Source: Ornithodoros turicata
Taxonomy: Eukaryota > Arthropoda > Arachnida > Ixodida > Argasidae
Direction: 5' to 3'
Length of the DNA: 64,000 bases
Assembly: GCF_037126465.1 (NCBI RefSeq)
Contig: NC_088203.1
Span: 83,514,668-83,578,667 of the forward strand
Part shown: positions 23,001 through 35,900 of the stretch, piece by piece
Position numbering within the stretch: position 1 is the stretch's first letter
Layout: each line of letters starts with the position of its first letter
Notes under the pieces: generated by a model
What the model was told of the DNA's origin: nothing
What the model saw: only the letters and a program-made list of their open reading frames with translations
The model's database searches: none
Position numbers and translations under genes: made by a program

Positions 23001-26000
23001 AGTCCTCTTTTAACAGTGAACTACGAAAACAAACACGCACGGACTGTGGGTGGTGATTATGGAACTGCTCGTTGTACACTCTAAAAACAGAGGTTGTGAT
23101 TGGTGGTGCTAATGAAAGAGCTCGCCGTGGTCGGCCTCACAGAGGTGAACTAACTGGGCCAACTTCTAAGAGAACTGTGCCGACTTAGGTGTGACAGCGT
23201 CTGAGGAAAACCCAGGGAAAACCCCCGCCCCATAACACCACTGCACCACACACACACACACACACACACACACAGTGGTGGTGATGAAACGGAAGAGCTG
23301 ACCGTTGTCGGCCTCACAGAGGACTATGATCACAGTTGTCTCGCGACGTAAAGCCCCGTTGTTGCTCAAAGAGGATCACACACGAGACCGGTGGTGGTGG
23401 TGGTGGCGATACCCTTTGGGCAGCGTCACGGTGGTGGTGGTGGTGCCGGTGAAAGGGCTCGCCGTTGTCGGCCTCACAGAAGTGGGCAACGTCACGACTG
23501 ACGCCCTGGGGGAATGTGCGCCCTGGGCCGACTTCTAAGGGAAATGTGCCAACATATGTCTGAAAACGTCTGAGGAAAACCCAGGAAAAACCCTCGACAG
23601 TACAGCAGGCACAGATTCGAACCCGGGTACCTCCCAGTCCCAACGTGACATGGCCGGCACGCTAACCATTGAGCCACGCGAGCTGGTCTCAGAAAGTGAT
23701 ACTTTTATAACTCCCCGATTTGTGGAAAGCGGAGGGCGTACACATTTTTTAGAACTGCATAAGTGTTCCAAAAAGGCGTACGCCTCCCACTTTTAACCTA
23801 TCAGGTGCAGAACGATCTCATCCGGAATGGTGATTGCTTAAGAGCGTGCTATGTGGTGAAGCTCTGTTTTTAGTGTGCACTAAAACTCACTAATAAGTAA
23901 TAACTGCATGATTCGGCGTCGTAGCTTGCACAGAGCGTGTTACGCGGTGAAATTCTGCACACACACAAATGCACACATTCACAAATGCATGTACAATAAC
24001 GACAGCTTCCAGGACTGCCTGTCTGGATCATCAGCATCCCTACGATGTGGTTCCCCCACTGGACTACGCCTCAACCCAATTCTCGAGCATGCGCGTTGCA
24101 TGTATTGTTCGATGATGGGGTGAATTGGGACACATGTCTTCCAGAGGAAATCACCACTTCGCCAGACTCCAGCCCACTCTGAGATGTTTCCTTTGACAAT
24201 ATGAACTGTTTTTGGAGTTTGTTGCGTTCATAGAAAAGAGAAAGTTGCGGCAAGCTGGCTTACGGCTGCGTTCGCGCGCAAGAACTTTTGCACCAATTTC
24301 ACGCAGACTCCACAGTCGGTGGGAGGACTGTTTGTCCTTTTCCGCTACTCTGAGGCACTACGTTTCAGTTTACACCACCTCAGACTGTACACATGGTGTC
24401 AAGAGACAAATTTTGCAACATAATATCATAAGTAATATAATATAATCAACTATTTAGCAATATTTTGGTACAAACAACACCTGTCGGCGAAAAATGTAGT
24501 ATAAAATAGTTGTCGCACGTGAACAAGAAGACACAACCGACATAAAGTTGACCACGAGAGGTCGTCATTGGTCTAAAGAGTTGGCCCCTGCGTACCTGCC
24601 TGCCCTAAGCATAAAACGCTACAGCACTCACATAAATAACGAGGCTGCACGTAAATCACAAAGTGAATGCCCTAGCTCGGCACGTCCGTATTTGCAAGCG
24701 GATGCCATGAGCGCCACACGGAGGCGTTCACCTTGCATCATTTTTACGCAGTCGTTGCATCCATGAATACACCATCAGGGGCGGGTGTCGGTTGAATCTC
24801 GTCGTACGTTATTAGTCCTGAAGAGGGCGTCTTCGGGCACATTACACGTCACTTGGTTTTCGGGCGTCGGCTGTGCCAAATGTACGGCCGGGCCAACCGC
24901 ATGTCACGTGGTTTCCGCCGGAAGGGCGTTGCGCTCAGGGCATCGAAAGAAAGTTTCTTAAGGACAATGGCAAGCGCTCGTTGTTTTCACGTTTTAATTA
25001 CGAGGGTAACTGCGGTTCAGACTTGTTGCTCCAGATACTTTGTTTCTATGATAAAAGGAACAAACGTACATTGCGCGAAGACCCTTGTATATTGGTGCGC
25101 TACCACTGGTAAGAAAAAAGAGAAAGAAAAAACACAACATACTTTCGAGTAATTACTTTCCTTCCACTGCTCTGATGAGGAAGAGACGCGTACGTCGGCA
25201 GTCTAAGATGTCGCATCAGTACACGCCTGCGGAGCCGTTAGGTTAAAAGCAATAAGTAAAATAAGCGGTTTTATACTGGTCGCCGCAATCCCATTCGTGT
25301 CACGCACAGCTTTCAGGGCTTCGCATTTTCCGACTACAACCCGCATAAGGCGCTTTAGGAAGTTCAAAGTTCAGAATAACGACCGCAATAAGCCCGAATC
25401 CTTCAGGGTTGCTGACGGTGGTCGTAGTATAGTTATACTTGTTGTAGTACAATGCTCTTGAACGTATACAGAGTTCCGTATGCTGCTTCTCGCTGTTTAC
25501 ATTTTCAGTTTACCGCGAGAAGAAACGTGAAACGTAAATCAAAATATAACAGAACAAATAACAACAAACAATAACAGAACGTAAATCAAGCAGAAGTGTA
25601 ACGTATCAAAATTGCTTGGTCCATGCACATTCTAAAAACAGAACTTCACCGCATAGCACGCTGTCTGCCAACCATTGCCACGAATGATAGGATTATCGAT
25701 TCTGATTAGAACAGAGAGGTGGGCGTATGCCTTTTTGTGGCAAACTGGATATATAAAAATTCACACAAAAAGGCGTACGCCCCCTTGTCTCTTCGAATCC
25801 GAAGCGACAACCCTAACCGAAGCGATAGGTGAGAAGAGGATAACCCTATCACTCTTGACAATGGTTGCCGCACAGCGTGCTATGTGGTGAAGTTCTGTTC
25901 TTAGAGTGCAGGACCATATCCAACCCACCAACGTTCTGCCCCCAAAGCTCTTTTGACCTTTCTGGATACCATAGGACTTCGATCCTTATTGTGAAGGGGC

Positions 26001-26876
26001 TCAGTATTTAATACAAACACAACAAATACACAAATACATTTAACAAATAATTAACAAATACACCAATTGCTTTACAGGAAACTTAACAACTCGTACTAAA
26101 TAACAAATTAAGTAACCTGCTTTACTCTACAAGGGACGAAACCGACCCCATGCTGCGAGACGAGCAGATGGGTGTACGTTCGCACCCGCACTCTTAAGGA
26201 AAAAACCTTTGCCCGTCACGTCAATGTACCCGCCAGCCATTGAACTTTTCCTGTTAGGACCTTAAGCGGACCGCGATCTCATTTAGCGCAGTAGAAAGTG
26301 GTTGACCCGCTGAGGCACAGCGATATATAACTTGTAGTACAACACTTTATCTGTATACCCACAAGATTAAAGAAACAAACGGGCGAACTTCTCGCGTCAG
26401 ATTCTTCGTTTGTCACAAGGGGGTCTATACAGGCACGTCTTACTTTCAAGCACCGAGGAAAGTCAGATTCGTAAAATGATACGCTCCACGTATCAGCCTC
26501 TTTTCGGTTCATTCTCATCACGTAGCACTATTTTTGACGGTGCTACAGTTATGTGAAGACGGACGTTAATGCATGCCGTGACCAATCGGAGGAAGTGTCC
26601 ATAATATGCCTCATTGACGGTCATCGTCTGTAAGTGTAGGTTCTGAAGTGATGGCTTCATAGGCTTTTGATGGATAGGTTCATCCGTGAAATGTGTACAA
26701 CCAAAGAAAAGAAGTGTTGTGAAGAAATGCGCAGAAAAAAAATAAGAAGAAAAAAAGTGACAGTCCGCCGCGGAGATGGTTGCCTATAATAGAGATCAGG
26801 ACTCAAAACCTAAAAGACTGCAGCCGACGAACGTCGACGACTCGAAGTGCGGGAGTGGAGTAGAACGGTTGTTGAT

Positions 26877-26907
<31 letters not shown>

Positions 26908-29900
26908 GGAAAAAGATGACGTTGATATTCAGCGGTCTGCCTGACTCAGAGCCTGTCGTGTTCTGAACCTACACTCTTAAAAATGATATCGTTATCTGCC
27001 CTGATTTGTTGAAAACGGGAGGCGTGCGCCTTTTTGTGACAATTATGAACAGCATAAGTGTCACAAAAAAGGCGTACGCCTCCCTTTTTCGACAAATCAG
27101 GGCAGATAACGATATCATTGGAGACGATGGTTGGCTAGGAGCGTGCTATGCGGTGAAGTTCATTGTTAAGAGTGTATACACTCTTAAAACAGAATTTCTC
27201 CGCAAAGCACGCCCGTAGCAACCACCTTCCCGAATGACGTCGGTCTGCCCCTGGTTGGTTAAAAGTGGGAGACGTACGCCTTTTTGTGACATCTATGTTC
27301 TTATTGTAAATGTCACAAAAAGGCGCGCTCCCCACAGTTTCCATAAGTCAGGAGTGATAAAGCTATCATTATGGACAATGGTTGGCCTTCAACGTGCCAT
27401 GTGGTGAAGTTCCGTTTTAAGAGTGTACCGTTATCTTGAATGACATCGTGCTCTTTATTTGATCTTGATTTTTATAGAGAAGTACGCCTTTTTATAGCGA
27501 TTTGGAGTTGTATTAATTGCCACAAAGGAGGTGTGCGCCACGCTCTCTCCTCAAATCAGAAGCTGTACCTCTACACTCTTAAAATATTGGTGGTAGTGCT
27601 AATGAAAGAGCCCGCTATCTCTTAAAATATAACTTTACCGCATAGCACGCCACTAAGCCAACCATCATCCCGAATGACGTCGTTCTCTGCCCACATTCGT
27701 CGGAAACGGGAAGCGTACGTCCTTTTGTGACACTCTCTTAAAACAAAGCATCACCACATAGCGCGCTGAAGGCCAATCATTGCACACAGACACCGTTAAC
27801 ACTCAGATTGGTGGAAAGCGCGGGGTGTACGCCTTTTTGTGACGCTTAACAGTTCTGCATAAGTGTCACAAAAAGGCGTACCCCTCCCGTTTTCAACAAA
27901 TCTTAGGGAGAGAACGTTTTCATTCGAGATGATGGTTGGCTAGGAGCGTGCTATGCGGTGAAGTTCTGTTTTAAGCTGTAGTTACGATAATTGTCACAAA
28001 AAGGCGTAAGCCCCGCGCTCTACACAAATCTGAGTGTTAACGGTGTCTCTGTGCAATGATTGGCCTTCAACGTATCATGCATTGAAGAAAGGATGCCGCG
28101 CATACAACACTATGCGGGCAACCTACACTCTTAAAAATAAACTTCACCACAGAGCAGGCTCCTAGCCAACTATCATCCCGAATGACAACGTTCTCTCCCT
28201 TGATTTGATGAAAATGGGAGGCGTACGCCTTTCCTGTACCAAGTATGCCATACATAATTGTACAAAATAGGCTCCGCCTCCCGTTTTCAACAAATCAATG
28301 GCGAGGACGTTGTCATTAGGGATTATGTTGGCTAGGAGCGTGCTATGTGGTGAAGTTCATTTTTAAGAGTGCACCTTTAACACTCCAGGGCTGGCGCAGT
28401 TGTGAACATGCTATACGCCGGACATTCTTACGCAGAACGATCTACAAAAACTCGTCAATTTGCGCGTTTCCTCCAGGAAACCGACCTTGTGCAAACACCC
28501 CTCTATCGCACCTTCCATCCACAGTGAACTTCGGTCTCATCGGTTTCATTCATTCTGTACATACCTCACCTTCAACCCTTCACCCTTTTTTTTTGGAGGA
28601 GGGGGTAAATTTGTGACGATGTCCACATGCATGTGGCCAAAAGGGCAAGCTAATTTCGACATTACCCTTCCCTCCTCAGCGTTTCACGCCGTGATCTGGG
28701 GGTGGGGGTGGGGTGGGGGTGGGGGTGCCCCGTGTTCGAATCCGGGGCCGGCTGCGTGTTTTTGTATTGTTTTTATTTCCTCAGACGTTTTAAACAAATA
28801 TCGGCACAGTTCCAGGTGAAGTCGGCCCAAGACTCAGATCCCCACCCGCGATAGTCGTGACGTTGCCCGCCTGAGCGTGGCTGACTGCGGAAAGCAGTTT
28901 CATCATCACCATCGCCACCACCGCCATCTGCTTTTAGATAGTTGATGATACGCATCAGGAGATCCGGTCATAAAACGCGTCATAAAACGTAATAACTGGT
29001 AACGTAATAACGTAATAAGCGGAAACAAACAGACGGATGTCTCTTCGACAGAGCCAAACATAGGCTACTATCCTGGAGCTGAAATTTGAGATCGCGTGTT
29101 CGAATCGACCGGCAGTGCTTTCTGTCATTTTACATGGCTGTTTCACCAACGCTTTCTCGCGGAGTTTCTTAGGGAATCGGCCGAGGACAAAATTCCTATC
29201 AGAATATTCCACCAAAGACGACGAAAACGAAGGAAACGTACTCGTGACGACAATTTGATACGAAGCAGATGAAGAAGAACAAAGAATGCTTCTCGTGGCC
29301 TAATCATGCTCATTCGATGCGATATTCGGCCATGATTCTGTTCTTCAGCTTCCATGGAACAACGGCTGTGCCCCACTAGCACGGTCCTGACAACTCCTGA
29401 CGTCACTCAAGTTCAAACACTTGCACGTCGCCGCCACCGCCGCCGCCACCGTCACACTTGGTGCACATTCGGCAACTGTGTTTGTGTCTTCTGCCTCGCT
29501 CAAATCCTAACTGGCAGTGCTGTCATCACGTCACGCTTCATCCATGTGTACCCTTCGTGCGAGTTCCCGTCCTGCTACAATTTCAAGTCTGTACTCGCAC
29601 GATCCTTGAACTTGAGTCAAAGCCCCTGCGACAACTTCTACCATTTCGTCTGCGACGGCTGGAAAGCGGAAAGTCCTCCGCACTGGATAATCTTTTCCGA
29701 GCTCCAATCCCGGGTAGCCAGTTCTGCCATCAATACTCTTCTGCGCGTACGACGTGTTCCAGCTCGAAGACAAACGGCTATACAGAAGGCAGCAGCCATG
29801 TTCAGGACTTGCATTCAAGTCCTGTACCCGTATCATGACCGCACGGCGAACCTCAAGAACTTCCTCAAGACTATAGGGTTGCTGAACGTGAACAGAGATA

Positions 29901-32900
29901 ACGTTGACGTCTTCGACATTACATTTGACCTTTCCCTCAACTGGAACATCGCCGTTTTCTTCTACATCGTCTCGGACAGAGACACAAAAGACACACAACT
30001 GCGCACGCTTCACTTTCGGAGGAATCGTCAGCTCATGGAATGGTTCCTCCGCAGGAGCCGCATGGATGGGCGGACTTTGCACAGGGCTATTCTTTCTACT
30101 TCTCAGCTTATCGGCCAGGAGATCAACCCAGAGTCGCTTATATTCATGGAAAATTATCTCATTACGACGCTCAGTGCCATGAGTCACTCGTCAAATGTTG
30201 TCATGGACGTCAAGTTGTCTGACCTGGACGCATTTACCCCTCCCTTGCCATGGGTAGAATGGGCAGAGGTTATGAACCGTCACCTGCCTGAAAAATCTCA
30301 AATAAGCGGGAACGATATTATACAGATAACAGACATGGAGTACTTCCGGAGCGTCGCTGACGTCATTATCGACGACAGAAGGAAGCACCACAACCTCGTG
30401 CACTTCGTCGTCTGGTACCTTGTGCAGTATCTAGGCATATTCACCTCGCTCCCTCTGGTGGAACCCGCATTCAATACTCTTAACGAGGCCAGGAACTACG
30501 TATTCGCGCGATGCTACGAAGAAGTCAACTATATTATGCCGTACGCTTTTGGCGCCCCTTTCGCTGTCCAGGCAGTTCCACCAGACACGCGGAAAGAAGT
30601 CCGCAACATGGTCCAGAAGGTCAAGGACGCCCTGGAGGAATCGTTCCGGGAAAGCAGTTGGATGGACAATGCGACAAAACAGATCGCTATTTTTAAGCTG
30701 CACTCCATGAAAGTCGTCGTCGCCTATCCCGACTACGTTCTGGACGGCTTAGACCAATTGTACTCCAGTGTTCCAGATGCAGGACCTGTCTTTCTGGAAT
30801 CACGCCTCAAGACCTGGTTTATTTATAGGAAGATAGAAAAGGACAAGTTGTTCAAGAGAATTCCCAGCGATCGTCTTTTCTTGGATTTCAGGCTAACGGA
30901 CGTCAATGCCTTTTATCAGCCGGGCTTAAACGTGATGATTATTCCGGCGGGAATAATCAACCCGCCTTTTTACCAGGCAAGACACCCAGTGAGCGCAAAC
31001 TTCGGGGGCTTAGGTCACGTCGTGGCCCACGAAATCGTGCATGGTTTTGACGTCGAGTCAAGTCTCAGGGACGCGAGAGGAGACGTTCGAGACTGGTGGA
31101 CCTCCGAGACCCGGCTCCAGTACGAGGATCGCGTTCGTTGTCTCAAGGAGATGTACGAGAAGACGCGGTATTCCGTCAACCGACAGGAAGGGTCTGAGTC
31201 TGAGAACATCGCGGATTTTGTGGGACTGGCACAAGCTCATAAGGCATACAGGAGCATGGTAAAGAAGGGCAGGGGTGGAAGTATTCTGAAGGGGTTGACG
31301 GCAAACCAAGCCTTCTACGTAGTCAGCTGCTTCAAGTGGTGCTCGAACCGTATGGAACCGGGACGTGGATATTCGGCGGACGAGTTGAGGTGCAACGTAC
31401 CCCTCAAGAATATTCCAGATTTCGCCAAGGAGTTCCGTTGCAAGAAGAATGATCCGATGAACCCTATGCAAAAATGCAACTTCTGGTAACAGATACATAT
31501 GTGTTCATGTGGTTTTTTACCACGCAATGTGGATACGCAATACAATTTGGATATAAACCTGAAATTACTTTGTTGGTGAATGGGGATGGGGAGGGCTCGA
31601 TTTTCGGAACGCAGTGCCTGACATGCTCCGATATTCGACGCACAAAGAATTTAGAGGGATAGCCTGGAGCTGTCACCTTATGTTAAATTATTCGGGGACT
31701 TCGCGTGGTGGGATGGGAATGTGACTCCTGTGTCATCATTTTGGCGTATATATTGAAGGTACTTTGACTTTCTGGCAGGTATTGTGGGAATACTCTCTTC
31801 TTTGGGGGGTATTAGGGGTGAAGTACTGGAATATCCCTGATTCAAGCTCTGTTCGTTTGTGAGTTACGTCTAAATGTCACCCGGGATCTTGAAAGAACTG
31901 ATGTTCTGAGGCTGGAACAACATAGAAGGGACAAATCCGTCCGTGAGTGACGTCTAAATGTCACTCAGTAAACGTCAGACGTCACAACGGTGTGCGGTCA
32001 AGACGAGCGAAGACAGTTATTGATGAGTTGAGATATGATGGAACATAATCGGATTTGTGTCGAGTCGGCGGCATCAATGCTTGGCAGAACAATAATCCGA
32101 TGTTGGTGAGAGTGACATCACGGCAGCAAAAGCGCTGGCCATCAGATTCAATCATAACCAGTTCTCATATCAATCATAATATCTTATTAAAATATAATTT
32201 CTCTGACACACTAAAGCAGAACTTGACCGCATAACTAGGGTTGGGAATCCCGAGGCCCTTTCACGATCCGGGACTTCCGGATTTAAAAGTTCTAATCTTG
32301 GGATCCCGGGATGAAAGATGAAAGTCACTGAAAAGGATAGCCAGCTGTAGGACTCGAACCCACATCATCTGGATTGCCGGTCGGTTCTACCAATTGAGCT
32401 AAGCTACCACGCCTTCTGAGCGACTTCCAGGGTGCGTCATCTGAAGGGACAAACCAGCCACTCTCTCTCACTCATCCTCCTTTCACTCTTACATTTTTGC
32501 TCACTCATACACACATTCATACGACGGGATCGACGCAGGCGGGAACTGTTGAACATGAAAGAACTGATGTTCTGAGGCTGGAACAACATAGAAGGGACAA
32601 ATACAAGACGGATTTGTCCCTCCTATGTTGTTCCAGCATCAGAACATCACTTCTTTCAATATCCCGGGAGCGCATAGTCGTACTTCCAGGGGTCATTACA
32701 TATGGCAGACACTGTCTAAAGCTGCAAAACAGGAGGGTTTATTAATTTTATTGCCTGCTTTGGTTTTCAATGCTTTTTTTTAAGGTTCAACAAGCAAAGC
32801 TTTCCCGCGCAAGCAAAGCGACCTGGTCGGAACAATTGATAGGAGGCAGAGATTTGCTTCTTTAGGTCTTTAACACTCTATCGCATCTCGTACATTTCGT

Positions 32901-35900
32901 CGATTGTCCATCTACTGCACGTAAGTAGTAGTACCACACACTGCTACTATCATTACATTTTGGCTCAACTTCGAAGTAGAGAACGGTGGAGATTGTCACA
33001 CTTCCACCAGTTACTGGTGATGCAAGCACAACACGGGGACGCTGGGCTTGCGTCGGCGAGGCAGTCGGACCCCGGTACGGCTGCTTCCTCCAGCTCAAGA
33101 AAGAGAGAAAACCGTGCGCTGGCCGGTCCCTCCCCGGCAACGACTGTAAGCTCTTGCGTTGCGCTGGCAACTTTTTGCGGACGGAAGCTTCAAAGAGTGA
33201 ATCAACGGAACCATCGTTTCCATCAAACTACCTCCTGCAGCTCCTGCACAGCGCCTGCAAGTTGAAGCAAGTTGAATAGGGGGTGCTTTTGATATCCCCA
33301 AATCCCGGGATTTCGGGATCCCAGGACATCGGGATCCCGGGTTCCCAACTCTACGCATAACACGCGGAGAACCATGCAGCCGCCTTCAGTATGACATCGT
33401 TCTGTTTTCTGATTTCTTTAAAATTGAGCAGTGTACGCCTTTTTGTACCAATTAACACATCACAACAATTCACACAAATCCAAATTGATACATACAGGAG
33501 CCAACCCTCTATCTATGAACCCGCGATATAGGAGTTCCCTCGTTTATGAACGTTACCTGCTGGGGCAAGACATTTCCCCTTCCTCAATTCTAAACTTCGT
33601 TTTTAGGGTTTTAGAGTTTCTGAGTTCAAGACTGAAGTGGTATGATGAGCTTTGAGCTCTGTACGGGTGACGCGGGGGTAGGTGTGCTGCTCATTGTACA
33701 CATCATTCATAATCAAAACCCTCAGACTGAGGGACACACAAAGGACACGACACGAGTCTCCGTGTGTCCCTCTATTAAGGTTTTTTCATTATGGGTGTCC
33801 GTTATCACCCCACCCGTATTGCCTGCATGCTTCATTGGATCTTGTCTTTACATCGCTCTCTGTATATGCAACATGATTGAAAGGTTCGTTGTTTTCAAAC
33901 AAATGAATTACGTAAGAAGACCCTCCTAGCAGCCACTTCTCTTCAAGGAAGTCATTTCGACAGATAATTTAAGCACGGAGCATTGAAGCATAGAAGCGTA
34001 ATACTTGGATCTTCACCTGAACATGTAGACGAAAACTATGCTGGCTCTGTGTGAAAGAAGTCAAATTTTTTTTTCCTTTTTTGATGTCGGGATTCCATTT
34101 AGTTCCCCGAGACAATTCTACAACATATTCGCTGACTCAAGTAAAAACAGTCTTATTTGTGCTAATTAGGCTAGTCTCGCCAAAAGTGCTACATGAAGGC
34201 CTATGAAAATTGGCAGTACATTCATTTAGGAATGGCCCCTGCTATCGCAAATTTGGTAAACATCGATGTCCTGCCGAAATTGCGAACTATTAAGAAGAGT
34301 AAACTCTCGCTATGTGTTACAGCAGCACCTGGAAACATCCCTGGCTTTACTGTTGCCCCGACCGCCCCTTCAGTGGCACCATGGACACTGCCGAGCCCAT
34401 CCCTCTCGACACACATCCCTGGCCTCCCGGGCCGAAGAGCCAGATCCCCGTTCCGGTTCTCAAGCAATCTACTTTGGAAACGATGGATACAAAGTACAGA
34501 GGCCGCACGACTGTGTTCACAGATGGTTCGTCTACGCCGGATGGCTCCTCCGCTTCCTTTGTCATACCGGAGGAGTCACTATCATGTGGATTTCGCCTGT
34601 CACATCGCACTTCGTCGACCTCTGGGAGCTGTATGCCATCTTGCTATCTCTAAAGTCTGTCTCCAACTACCCTCCTCGCTCCTGGGTGATATACACTGAC
34701 CCAAAATCAGCCCTGCAATGTGTAGGAAGCATAAGCATCCGCGGCTCGTTGGCACCTGTGGTAGTTAGTATCCTGACGGCGTTCAAGCTTCTCGGCGAAC
34801 AGGGACACCGGGTGACCCTACAGTGGGTCCCCGGCCACACTTGCATTCAGGGCACCGAAGAGGCAGATTTAGGGGCTGCTGCGGCCATCTCCAGAGCCGT
34901 GCCCGTTATCCTCTCCAACGGAGATAGGCGCTTCTACTTGTCTGCGTTGGTATCACCCTTGGCCAACCAGCAATGGCTCCATGACATCACTCAATGGTCG
35001 CTCTTCCATGCAGTGGACCCGTCATTATCATTCAGGATGCCAGGTGGCTTCCCTCGCAGGTTTACGACACTCCTGCAGCGTCTACGACTCAACGTCGCCT
35101 TCACCCCTGTGGTCCGTGTTAAGCTGGGTTACAGTAACACGGCGCTGTGCCTAGCTTGCCACACCCCAGCTACGGCCCTCCATATCATCGAGGACTGTGA
35201 CCGGTACACGTGTGAACTCCGGGTGCGTCGACGCCAACTTGAACTGCTTGACCATAGACCATTCAGCTTGTCCAAAGTACTTGGCCCATGGAGCTTCCCT
35301 GCGCATCAGTGCCGGGCTCCTCGCTCCTTTTTTGCTTTCATGCAAGCTACTGGACTCCTCGAAGAGCACTAAACAGAACACCGACCTGTCGTCACTTCAC
35401 TTTCACCATAATTCATCCTCTCATATTAACCACTGTGACGTGGGGTAGGGTCCTGTGGCTACCACGGGGAAACATCCTATGTCATCATCACTTCTTCATT
35501 TATTGTTGTTGTTGTTGTTGTTGTTACTGACATGTGCCTCATTGGGAACTTGACGGGTGCGGGGGAATATGTCTAATAGAATGAAAAGAAAGAAAAAATG
35601 GAAATGTCAGTCGGACTAATGCCGGCTTGCTATTCAACAAAAGAAAAACTCAAAATAGACACGCAAAGAAAGAAAAAGAGAAAGAAAGAAAGAAAAGGAA
35701 AAGTAAGGGAAAAAAGAGAGAGAAACAGTTAGTGCAGCACAGGCACGTCATGGCACAAGAAAGCCCAGTCACAGGGCAGCTGCAAAGCCTGAGTCTTTCA
35801 GGAAGATAATGAGGAATGTCGGACACCTCGCCACAGCTGGCACACAAGGGGGAGCTGGATTGGCCCATTTTGTAAAGAAGCAATGAGGTATGGGCAACGT

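Larger units (their letters stand above)
32236..33353. mobile_element. hAT-like element, 1118 bp, 8-bp target duplication
   Basis: CGCATAAC stands at 32228-32235 and again at 33354-33361. The ends are TAGGGTTGGGAATCCC and, read from the other side, TAGAGTTGGGAACCCG. An 8-bp duplication and such ends are typical of the hAT superfamily. Each end is followed by GGGATCCCGGGA-type words. There is no transposase. The interior contains a tRNA-like SINE (32326-32412), a fold-back (32557-32659) and a GC-rich segment with short open frames (32960-33280). Confidence 0.8.

Noticed and set aside
24873..25112. Possible exon ending ILVRYHW with a GT donor
   Set aside because: No family recognised, no partner exon in phase, and not part of the calpain.
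32326..32412. tRNA gene on the minus strand
   Set aside because: A and B boxes are present but the block recurs with mutations and runs into SINE sequence, so it is a SINE head.
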